Notes under the pieces: model-generated
The model's input: the letters and a program-made list of their open reading frames with translations, nothing else
Databases searched by the model: none
What the model was told of the DNA's origin: nothing
In this document: one piece after another, positions 33,784-40,135 of the stretch
Position numbering within the stretch: position 1 is the stretch's first letter
Layout of the letters: each line of letters starts with the position of its first letter
DNA from: Acidovorax sp. SUPP3334
GTDB lineage: Bacteria > Pseudomonadota > Gammaproteobacteria > Burkholderiales > Burkholderiaceae_C
Assembly: GCF_030159055.1 (NCBI RefSeq)
Contig: NZ_BQXQ01000039.1
Coordinates: 1-40,135, forward strand
Reading direction: 5' to 3'
DNA length: 40,135 nucleotides
Program-made: the position numbers and the translations under genes

Positions 33784-36552
33784 ATGGCTGAGCCGTTGAC
33801 GCTTGCAGCACTGAAGCAGCTTGTTGAGGATCTTGCCGACCAATTCCTCGGAACCTACACCGAGAGCCTCAGAACCTCGGAGGTGGAGCGTGGCAAGGAC
33901 GTCAACGACGCCCTTTGGGGCACCATCTCGTTTACCAAAATCGAGGTCGCACTCCTCGACTCCCCCCTGCTGCAACGGCTGAGGTTCATTCGTCAGCGTG
34001 GTGCCGCTCATTGGGTGTACCCGGGCGCGGTACACACGCGCTTCGAACACTTGCTTGGTTCGATGCATCTTGTGCAATCGATGGCGACAGCGTTGAACCA
34101 GGCGGCTAAGGCCTTGCCTTTTCCTGAGATCGCCGCTCCGCCGATTCAGGCGGCCACGGTGCAGATACTGAGGCTTGCAGTCATGCTGCGCGAAGCTGCA
34201 CAGATGGCGTTTTCACAGGTTTCGGAAGGTGCACTTTCAGACTCACCAGCCCTCGCTACGATTTCGAAGTATCTCTCTGAGGATCTTCGGGCTCAGCTCG
34301 ATGTTCCTGGCGAAGACGTGTCGTTCACCCAAGTCGTGGGCTATTTCCTTGCCCGGTCTCCAGCGGTTAAGCGGTTCTTGGAGCTGGTGGTGGTGCGTGA
34401 GGGGGAGACCTCTTTGCAGTTCACAGGCACGCCGGCAGCGAAGGTTGAAAAAGTAGTCGCGTGCATTTCGCTCGCTATCACCGGTCGCCGGATGGACGAC
34501 AAGCTTCCGCTCGTGCATGAGCTAGTCGCTGGGCCGTTCGATGCTGAGCGGATTGATGCGCTGATGCGGGACGCGCGCTTCGCGGGCTTGCCTACGCTAC
34601 TCGATGAACAGCGGATCCTGCAGAAACTGGCCGTCAAGAAGATGCGACTGGCTGATATGCCTCCGACCATTCTTACTGCCATGAGCGGTGGGGCAGACGA
34701 CGAAGCTTGGTTGTTCGGGATCAACGGGGCAGCGGCAGGAGTCCTCGACGAGCTTCAGCTCGCGAACATGCTTGCAACGGCTAAGGTCTATCAACACTCG
34801 AAGGTTCTCGCAGTTGAGCAGATGCTTCGCTCTGCTATCAGTGCGCTGATGGAGGTTGCTGATGCCGGAGATGTGTTGCGTTTACTGTTCTCCAAATCTG
34901 ACGATGCGTTTCTTTCAATGCGCGCGGCCGATTTGGGTCCTGCGCTTCAGGTCGACGCTCTCGCCGACGAGGGTAGAGCAAATCAGAAGCTTGAGGCCGC
35001 CGCAGAACTGTTGACGTCTCTCCGAGAGCGGCGCCTCTGGGTTCGGGCGTTCCAATTTCCAGAATGGCGTTCGACACTGGATCTCGGCACCGAGTCCTCG
35101 GAAGCTATGGAGGCGATGCGGGCTGACTTTCGACACATCGAGCGCGGGCCTGTATTCATGGGGCACCTCCGTGATGCGGTCCACGAGATATTGAACATGC
35201 TCGGTGAGCGAGCAGTTGATCGGCCCTCACTTGATGTGCTCGTATCCGCGCGCTCGCTTGAACTGACTTCCACTGAAACGGAAGTTGGGCGTGCCTATAT
35301 CATCCACACTTCTAGGAGACCGTACCAGTTTTCGAGGTCACTTTCAGCACGTGACAGTTGGCTCGATCGTTACAACGCTGGTCAGCCGCGCGACTATATT
35401 TTCTGTCCGCCGAGTCTTGCCGATGTCGTCTTTGTTGCCTTCGAGCGAATGGCTCGCATGCGGCATGAAGTTGTCTTGCCGGACGGCTCATTGGAGGCTA
35501 GCAAGCGCGAGCAGTCGAAGATACGCGTCCTGAAAAGGCGTTTGATTTTGCATGGCTACTGGCATCGGACGCCTTACGACATAAGGCCTGAGCCCGAAGC
35601 CTTGAGACAGTTGGTTCTGCCGAGGTTCTTGAGGTCGTTTCATGAACTGCGTACTCGGTATCTAGCCCCAGTTCGCGGAGAGGCTGCCCAGCGTGACCCG
35701 GACATCGAATCCGATACGAGAGATTGGCTGCGCCAGTTCGATGATGAAGACCACGTCAAGTGCGCGCTTCAGCTGCTCTCCAAAATCAAAATGCTCGATC
35801 GGAATGATTTCTATAAGGCGCTCGTTGGATTCGTAGAAGCTAACGCAGAGTTCATCGGTGCATGGGTCGTTCCCTTCGGATCTACGAAAGACAGCGGCAA
35901 CATTCTTGCGTACTTTGCCGGTGACGGGATCGAGAGAGGCCTTGTTACAAGACTCGGAAGCCTCGAGGACTACGCAAAATATGGTGACGGAAGTCCTCTT
36001 ATCTTCGTGGACGATATTGTGGGTTCGGGTGGGCAAGCATGCGACATGCTTGCGAGGTGGCTTGGCCGAGGCGACCTTGGCCGCGATCTTGGCGAGGAAC
36101 GAGAACCGCTTCCGGAAGAGCAAGCCGTTGCGTTGCGTGCGGCACGTGTCGGATTCCTGTTTGTAGCTGGCTGGAACGTGGGGCTTCAAGCGATACGAGA
36201 CATCTGTCCACAGCTCGGCTTGAATGCCACGGTATCAGCGTCACTGACGGATGGCCAGCTTCCATTTGCTTTAGACGTTCTGAGCCAAGCTGGCGGTATT
36301 ACGACAGTCGCAATCACCGCATTCGTTGCTCGCTGCGAAGACATCGGCCGGCAGCTTGTTATGTCGCAGCCACGCGGTGGAGCGCTACCAGCCGAAAAGG
36401 TCGAGCAGCGAAAGCTCGGATACGGCAATCGAGGCATGCTGCTTGTGACGCCCTTCAACACTCCCACCCAGACGCTCACAGCACTCTGGATGGACGGGGA
36501 AGTTGACGGGCAGCCTTGGAAGCCGCTCTTTCCTCGACGGAAGAAGACGTGA
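33784..36552 (+). CDS. Inactivated SAMHD1-like HD domain fused to a phosphoribosyltransferase-like domain
   Basis: This is a 922-residue protein. Residues 45-290 follow SAMHD1/dGTPase-type HD proteins: LDSPLLQRLRFIRQRGAAHWVYPGAVHTRFEH (59-89) and GPFDAERIDALMRDARFAG. But the catalytic segment reads LREAAQMAFSQ (135-145) where active enzymes have HD-x-GHGPFSH, so the metal-binding His-Asp and both later His residues are replaced. A long helical middle follows. Residues 740-751 (IFVDDIVGSGGQ) form a PRPP-binding-type phosphoribosyltransferase loop. An alternative ATG at 33763 overlaps the upstream gene. A defence-type sensor (dead HD) with a PRTase effector is one reading. Codon use is AT-richer than the chromosome. 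Confidence 0.75.
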   Translation: MAEPLTLAALKQLVEDLADQFLGTYTESLRTSEVERGKDVNDALWGTISFTKIEVALLDSPLLQRLRFIRQRGAAHWVYPGAVHTRFEHLLGSMHLVQSMATALNQAAKALPFPEIAAPPIQAATVQILRLAVMLREAAQMAFSQVSEGALSDSPALATISKYLSEDLRAQLDVPGEDVSFTQVVGYFLARSPAVKRFLELVVVREGETSLQFTGTPAAKVEKVVACISLAITGRRMDDKLPLVHELVAGPFDAERIDALMRDARFAGLPTLLDEQRILQKLAVKKMRLADMPPTILTAMSGGADDEAWLFGINGAAAGVLDELQLANMLATAKVYQHSKVLAVEQMLRSAISALMEVADAGDVLRLLFSKSDDAFLSMRAADLGPALQVDALADEGRANQKLEAAAELLTSLRERRLWVRAFQFPEWRSTLDLGTESSEAMEAMRADFRHIERGPVFMGHLRDAVHEILNMLGERAVDRPSLDVLVSARSLELTSTETEVGRAYIIHTSRRPYQFSRSLSARDSWLDRYNAGQPRDYIFCPPSLADVVFVAFERMARMRHEVVLPDGSLEASKREQSKIRVLKRRLILHGYWHRTPYDIRPEPEALRQLVLPRFLRSFHELRTRYLAPVRGEAAQRDPDIESDTRDWLRQFDDEDHVKCALQLLSKIKMLDRNDFYKALVGFVEANAEFIGAWVVPFGSTKDSGNILAYFAGDGIERGLVTRLGSLEDYAKYGDGSPLIFVDDIVGSGGQACDMLARWLGRGDLGRDLGEEREPLPEEQAVALRAARVGFLFVAGWNVGLQAIRDICPQLGLNATVSASLTDGQLPFALDVLSQAGGITTVAITAFVARCEDIGRQLVMSQPRGGALPAEKVEQRKLGYGNRGMLLVTPFNTPTQTLTALWMDGEVDGQPWKPLFPRRKKT

Positions 36553-36602
36553 AGTCTGCAGACACCGTCGCACCAGGTCGGCCACGTAACGACGATCTGA
36601 CG

Positions 36603-37277
36603 CTAAGTGCGCGCGCCCACGAAGGCTGCGCCGACGCCTACCAGTGACGCGCCCGGAATCAGTTGACTCGCCCACGGCTCGCCGGTGACGCCCATCGGCG
36701 AGAAGTTCAGCGACAACGCCTCCGCAGCCATTGAAAACGTCCCCAAGAGGACGCCGGCATCGCGCCACACCAAGCTTGCGGCGTCCTCGTACTTCGATGC
36801 GGTCAAACCAGGCTCAGCCACGAAAAGAAGCAGCGTGCCGGCAGGAGCGTCGATGACTTCGTACATGGCCGTGCGCAGGGCCGACGGCTTGAGAGATGTG
36901 TCAAGCTTGCTCAGCCCATGTTCGAAAGGGTCGTAGCGACACAGTGCTGCATCGCCCGGTCGGTGCACCACCACGTGAACCGGGTGAATGGCACCTGCTG
37001 AAGGCGCGGGCCGGTGGGACTGGGCGAACGCCAGCGGTCCTGCAAGCGCGGCTCTGACTCGGCATGTGAGTTGCATGAGCGCACCCAGTTGGTCATCCAA
37101 CAGAGGAGCAAACGAATATCGAGTTCTGCGCGCTTCGACGACTACTGCAAAAGGGGGCGTGTCTGGGATCATGCCCTCGGGCAGCGGGACGAACTGCGCC
37201 TCCGGCCAGACGACAGGCCTATATGGCTTGGGCTCAGACCGTGGGCGTGGGTTCTTGAGGTCCGGCCATTCCATCAT
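36603..37277 (-). CDS. SagB/ThcOx-like nitroreductase-family oxidoreductase
   Basis: This is a 224-residue protein. RPAPSAGAIHPVHVVVHR with the following CRYDPFEHGLSKLD is the signature of SagB-type FMN oxidoreductases, which in RiPP pathways oxidise azolines to azoles. The C-terminal SMAAEALSLNFSPMGVTG also fits the nitroreductase fold. ATG 37277 has GAGG six bases upstream and lies inside the QueC-like gene, a 44-base overlap. So it is the fourth gene of cassette 2; cassette 1 has no counterpart. It is convergent with the HD*-PRTase gene. The link to QueC and nucleoside enzymes is unusual; its substrate is unknown. Confidence 0.75.
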   Translation of the reverse strand: MMEWPDLKNPRPRSEPKPYRPVVWPEAQFVPLPEGMIPDTPPFAVVVEARRTRYSFAPLLDDQLGALMQLTCRVRAALAGPLAFAQSHRPAPSAGAIHPVHVVVHRPGDAALCRYDPFEHGLSKLDTSLKPSALRTAMYEVIDAPAGTLLLFVAEPGLTASKYEDAASLVWRDAGVLLGTFSMAAEALSLNFSPMGVTGEPWASQLIPGASLVGVGAAFVGART

Positions 37278-37857
37278 TCAGATCCTCGAGGACTTTGAAG
37301 TACTTGTTGCACCCGCGGCAGTTACCGCACGGAACGTGGGACTTGTGGCAGCTGTGCGCCAACGCCAGCTCCGTGTCCGGGACTCCGGAGAGGCGTATCA
37401 GCTCAAGAGTACTTAGCTTGATCGCCGGCGCCGAGACGGTCATGCCCCCTTCCTGAAGCGCTAACAGGCCGCTCAATGTCTCCACGAACTCAGGCGTGCC
37501 ATCGCGATGGAAGCCGTCCGAGAGGACGGAACCGATGTACAACTTTTCAACGCCCAGGCTGATCGCTTTCATCGCCGCGAAAGTCAACAGCATCTGGTTG
37601 CGGTACGGCCACCAGTCACTGGCCGGAGCGTGTTCGTTCGCGGTCGCGCCCGCCATGTCCCCGGAGCCGAGCGACCGACAGTCGACCTTCGCGACATGGT
37701 GGGCCATGCCGAGGCGTTGGGCAACCGCCGTGGCGGCTGTTATCTCCGCTCGGGCTGGCAACTGACCGTAGTCGATGGTAATGGCCACGCTCGGACGCTT
37801 CCACCAGGCAATTGCGATCGAGTCCATGCCACCTGACAGGAGGAGCGCCGTCTTCAT
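37234..37857 (-). CDS. QueC-like PP-loop enzyme, cassette copy 2
   Basis: This is a 207-residue protein with the SGGMDS PP-loop (8-13), DWWPYRNQ, D119-G-T-P-E-F in place of the QueC D-C-R segment, and zinc cysteines C170, C177, C180 and C183. It is clearly homologous to copy 1 along its length but far from identical, which argues against a recent duplication. ATG 37857 overlaps the kinase-fusion stop (ATGA), the same junction as in copy 1. The C terminus extends past copy 1 by a Pro-rich tail that overlaps the nitroreductase start. Confidence 0.85.
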   Translation of the reverse strand: MKTALLLSGGMDSIAIAWWKRPSVAITIDYGQLPARAEITAATAVAQRLGMAHHVAKVDCRSLGSGDMAGATANEHAPASDWWPYRNQMLLTFAAMKAISLGVEKLYIGSVLSDGFHRDGTPEFVETLSGLLALQEGGMTVSAPAIKLSTLELIRLSGVPDTELALAHSCHKSHVPCGNCRGCNKYFKVLEDLNDGMAGPQEPTPTV

Positions 37858-39068
37858 AGGGCCATCGCCGTCCACAGCGCGCGGTAGATGGATGTCACGT
37901 AGTCCTTGCAGAGCACGCAGTTAGAGCCTTCAAACATCTTCAGATCTTCGCTCAACTCGTTCTCGCAATAGACCACGACAGGCTTTTTCTGCGCGCGCGC
38001 GTATCCGATCTCGTAGACGGTGCCAGAGTCCAGACCATCTCCAATGGCAAATACAAGGTCTGAAATGTGAATGCCCTCAAGGTCGAGCTGCACGACATCG
38101 TCGGCACTCCCGTAGCCAACGTCGTGGTACGGCGAAAACACGTCCAGCCCAAACCCCCTCAGGCTTTCACGAGCCTGTTCGACGAGCCACAACTGTGCGA
38201 GCGTGAATATCGGGCTGGCCAGATAGACGCGAGGCCGCCTTCCAGCTTTCCAGCGCTCGGATGCTTGGACAGGCTTTGCCGGAAAGGCATCAAGCATTGC
38301 GGGCGTGGGGAACCCGCGCCCATCGCAGTAGACCGCAGTCGCCAGCGAGGCGCGGAGCGCGCTATCGGCGGCCGAACGACCCTGCGTCGCCCACCCCAAC
38401 GCGAAGTGGGCAGCAAAGACATCTCCTGAGCCGATCTTCCACACGGTATCAGTTTGGAATGCAGGTACTTCCGACCAATCGTCGCCGTCGAGAACGAGTG
38501 CACCGAGGGGGCCGCGCTTCAGGACGACCCCGCGAGCCCCGTGGAGCGCGCGCGTTGCGTGAGCCAGCTCATAAGGAGTCGTGTCGCCTCCCAGTCCCGT
38601 GGTTGCCCGCGCCTCGCGTTCGTTGAGCACAACGAACAGCTCATCTGCTGATGAGCTGTTCGAGTTGAACGGGCTACCGGTCAAGCCGCCTTGCGGGTCG
38701 TAGACAACGCGCTTGCCGTGCACGACTGCATCGCCTTCCAGGATGCCGAAGCGCAGGATGGCCTCCGATTTCACGACAATGGGGGTGTAGGTTGATCTCG
38801 GGCCTTCGACTTCCGGGCGATGGAGAGCGTGCGTGTAGCGGAAAGAGCAGGTCGCCGCCACGGCAGTCACGACCAGGCGCGTGCCTTCGAGCGCGCAGCG
38901 TGCTTCGAGGACGGGCGCAGTGCGTGCATCGGCGTAGCAATGCAGGGTGCGCTTGACGTCGTCCGCCATGGCAGCGATGGCCGAAGCGGCTCGACCGGCT
39001 GAGCCGAAGACTTCGTGCCAGGATGGTCTCAGGCACCATTCTTCGTAGGCGCCGCCCACCACGTCCAT
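37854..39068 (-). CDS. PfkB-type kinase fused to nucleoside 2-deoxyribosyltransferase-like domain, copy 2
   Basis: This is a 404-residue fusion with the same domain order as copy 1. The kinase part has VVGGAYEEWC, FGSAGRAASAIAAM and WKIGSGDVFAAHF. The transferase part has VYLASPIF, VFSPYHDVGYGSADDVV, DGLDSGTVYEIGYARA and PVVVYCE. ATG 39068 is chosen because GAGG lies eight bases upstream and the product then aligns with copy 1; a GTG at 39086 overlapping the small-protein stop is an alternative. Both domains keep their catalytic residues. It is followed by the QueC-like gene with an ATGA overlap. Confidence 0.85.
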   Translation of the reverse strand: MDVVGGAYEEWCLRPSWHEVFGSAGRAASAIAAMADDVKRTLHCYADARTAPVLEARCALEGTRLVVTAVAATCSFRYTHALHRPEVEGPRSTYTPIVVKSEAILRFGILEGDAVVHGKRVVYDPQGGLTGSPFNSNSSSADELFVVLNEREARATTGLGGDTTPYELAHATRALHGARGVVLKRGPLGALVLDGDDWSEVPAFQTDTVWKIGSGDVFAAHFALGWATQGRSAADSALRASLATAVYCDGRGFPTPAMLDAFPAKPVQASERWKAGRRPRVYLASPIFTLAQLWLVEQARESLRGFGLDVFSPYHDVGYGSADDVVQLDLEGIHISDLVFAIGDGLDSGTVYEIGYARAQKKPVVVYCENELSEDLKMFEGSNCVLCKDYVTSIYRALWTAMAL

Positions 39069-39085
39069 TTTCGCAACCTCGGTCA

Positions 39086-39409
39086 CTATCGAACGGCAGT
39101 CACGCGCACACGAACGAGGGCTTCGCGCTTGGCAGTGACACGAGCTGAGTACAGCGTTCCGCCCTCGATGCACTCACGCAGGCGGCTGATAGCGGGCGAA
39201 GCAAGACCACCCGCAGGCCGACCCCTGAACACGACCTCCACGACCGTCTCGCCGCCATCGCTCGTGGCGAGTCTGACATTAAGGACGTCGCCGGGATTGA
39301 GGTGCTCGACAACCAGTGGCTTGGGTGAGGCGATCAGTGTGTCTATGACCAGTGCTTCGCAGCTGCCGCCGGGGGATATCGGACCGCCCGTACCGTCAAA
39401 TCCGGACAT
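39086..39409 (-). CDS. Small Gly-rich-tailed protein, cassette copy 2
   Basis: This is a 107-residue protein homologous to the product of 32877-33203. It starts MSGFDGTGGPISPGGSCEAL, then HLNPGDVLNVRL (copy 1: TLNVNDVLLIAV), FRGRPAGGLASP and LRECIEGGTLYSARV. GGAG lies at a good distance before ATG 39409. The open frame continues upstream to 39538, but that part lacks homology to copy 1. It is the first gene of cassette 2. As in copy 1, the conserved features are the Gly-rich N terminus, a Cys near residue 17-21 and the PAGGL...ARV core. Function unknown. Confidence 0.7.
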   Translation of the reverse strand: MSGFDGTGGPISPGGSCEALVIDTLIASPKPLVVEHLNPGDVLNVRLATSDGGETVVEVVFRGRPAGGLASPAISRLRECIEGGTLYSARVTAKREALVRVRVTAVR

Positions 39410-40008
39410 CAATTCTCCAGGTTTTCCATTCTCGCTTGGCGGGAGCTCCCCCCGCGCTTCGCGCCAATTGTGATTATGAGCCTCAGGCGCGCGATTGTGA
39501 GCGAAGCCACAGGCATGGCAACATTTGCATCGCACCACTGGCGTTGAACAGCTGATCTTCCCCGATCGAAGCAGTTCGTCTCCAAACAGATCCGCGCGTG
39601 CTTCGACCGAATCGAACCATCGACACGCGGATTTTCAATCGGCATGCCGAGCTGGGCTAGCAAGCCAGAGCGCAGCAGATAAGTGGCTGACCAAAACGAA
39701 AAGCTGCAATCCTCGCCTGCCGAACTGCGCCACATTAGCATCTCTGCGGACACCAACATGGCAGCTGATAGCTGTCGTTCGGCGGACAACGTCGACCGGC
39801 TGCAACCGCTGCCAAGCAGTCTTCAAAAGCGACTGCCGACCGCAACACGCTCTATAGGGCTCCTGAACAGCACATCAAACCCAAAAAAGACAAAAGGCGC
39901 ATAGGAGCTTCACCCCGATACACCTTTTCCACTGGCTGCGCGCTGCCGCGCACGCGGTTGGCACGCAAGCCACCGCAGGAACATGCAGACCAGCGTGGCC
40001 GAGAACGC
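39410..40008. other. Gene-poor stretch between cassette 2 and an IS481 end
   Basis: About 600 bases with only short overlapping open frames on both strands, none resembling a protein I know. It holds the promoter region of cassette 2 at its left end. It probably includes the inactive flank and terminal repeat of the IS481-type element; the repeat itself could not be delimited by eye. Confidence 0.5.
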
Positions 40009-40135
40009 CTAGCTGTCGAGTTGCAATAGGTTATACCCGGCAAGTCGGGAAGCTGGAGGTCTGTAGCCCAAGGCCGAGTGGGGCCTCCTGGCGTTGTAGT
40101 AGCTCAGGAACGCAGGCAACCATGCTGTGCGTTCC
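40009..40135 (-). CDS. IS481-family transposase, C-terminal fragment (cut by window edge)
   Basis: On the minus strand the last codons read WLPAFLSYYNARRPH-SALG, then RPPASRL and NLLQLDS before TAG at 40009-40011. The Y-N-x-x-R-P-H-x-x-L-G block with a terminal P-x-S-R-L...N-N/Y-L-L is characteristic of IS481-family integrase-core transposases. Only about 41 residues are inside the window. With the IS630 remnant it places mobile elements on both flanks of the accessory cassettes. Confidence 0.75.
   Translation of the reverse strand, partial: ERTAWLPAFLSYYNARRPHSALGYRPPASRLAGYNLLQLDS

Noticed and set aside
31055-37857. Housekeeping queuosine biosynthesis
   Set aside because: No queD, queE, queF or tgt is nearby, two copies are present, and the substrate segment differs from canonical QueC.
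28841-39409. Reading the island as a standard type IV CBASS operon
   Set aside because: QueC-like and OGG-like genes are present, but no CD-NTase, no TGT-like protein and no CBASS effector are seen.
39409-39789. A 126-codon minus-strand frame upstream of cassette 2
   Set aside because: It has no recognisable motif, overlaps the cassette promoter region, and competing frames of similar length exist on the other strand.

Overview
The window looks like part of a high-GC betaproteobacterial chromosome, most likely Comamonadaceae (Acidovorax or a close relative). The evidence is the GC-rich coding with long antisense shadows, a short hairpin repeat of a type I associate with that family, a nag-type salicylate 5-hydroxylase cluster very close to that of Ralstonia U2, and a MetH homocysteine-methyltransferase module encoded as its own gene. 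The genus is an inference.

Layout. (1) 1-2054: the right end of an IS30-family element, a carbamoyltransferase cut off by that element, and an MFS transporter, all visibly AT-richer than what follows. (2) 2106-11038: housekeeping and repair genes: a Rad3/DinG-type helicase with an N-terminal nuclease-like domain coupled to an MmcB-like nuclease, two tandem class-A beta-lactamase-like serine hydrolases, a secreted protein of unknown function, and RecQ. (3) 11213-15029: a decayed catabolic operon (remnants of a Bug/TctC binding protein and a CaiB-type CoA-transferase, then an intact cupin, acyl-CoA dehydrogenase and LysR regulator). (4) 15081-17134: periplasmic alpha-carbonic anhydrase and the MetH N-terminal module. 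(5) 17208-18811: an AT-rich inserted restriction-modification unit, with a BglII-like endonuclease convergent with an MT-A70 methyltransferase that carries a C-terminal helix-turn-helix; two AGATCT sites lie in its promoter region. (6) 18949-24131: a sensor kinase and NtrC-type sigma54 activator, a sigma54-like promoter, two genes carrying four copies of one small domain, and a transporter broken by an internal deletion. (7) 24118-28312: nagAb-nagH-nagG-nagAa with divergent nagR, for conversion of salicylate to gentisate.

(8) 28841-39409 is the accessory island of most interest. A three-gene cassette (small Gly-rich protein, PfkB-type kinase fused to a nucleoside deoxyribosyltransferase-like domain, QueC-like enzyme) occurs twice in the same orientation, divergent in sequence but with the same gene order. 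The second copy is extended by a SagB-like nitroreductase-family gene. Between the copies lie a small ORF and a 922-residue fusion of a SAMHD1-like HD domain, whose catalytic His-Asp is replaced by Arg-Glu, with a phosphoribosyltransferase-like C terminus. Beside the first copy are a D12-class adenine methyltransferase translationally coupled to an OGG-like DNA glycosylase, with a deleted IS630 element inserted exactly at the QueC stop codon. QueC-like and OGG-like proteins are known accessories of type IV CBASS, but no CD-NTase is present here. I infer an uncharacterised nucleobase-centred conflict or defence system.

(9) 39410-40135: a stretch without recognisable genes and the end of an IS481-family element.
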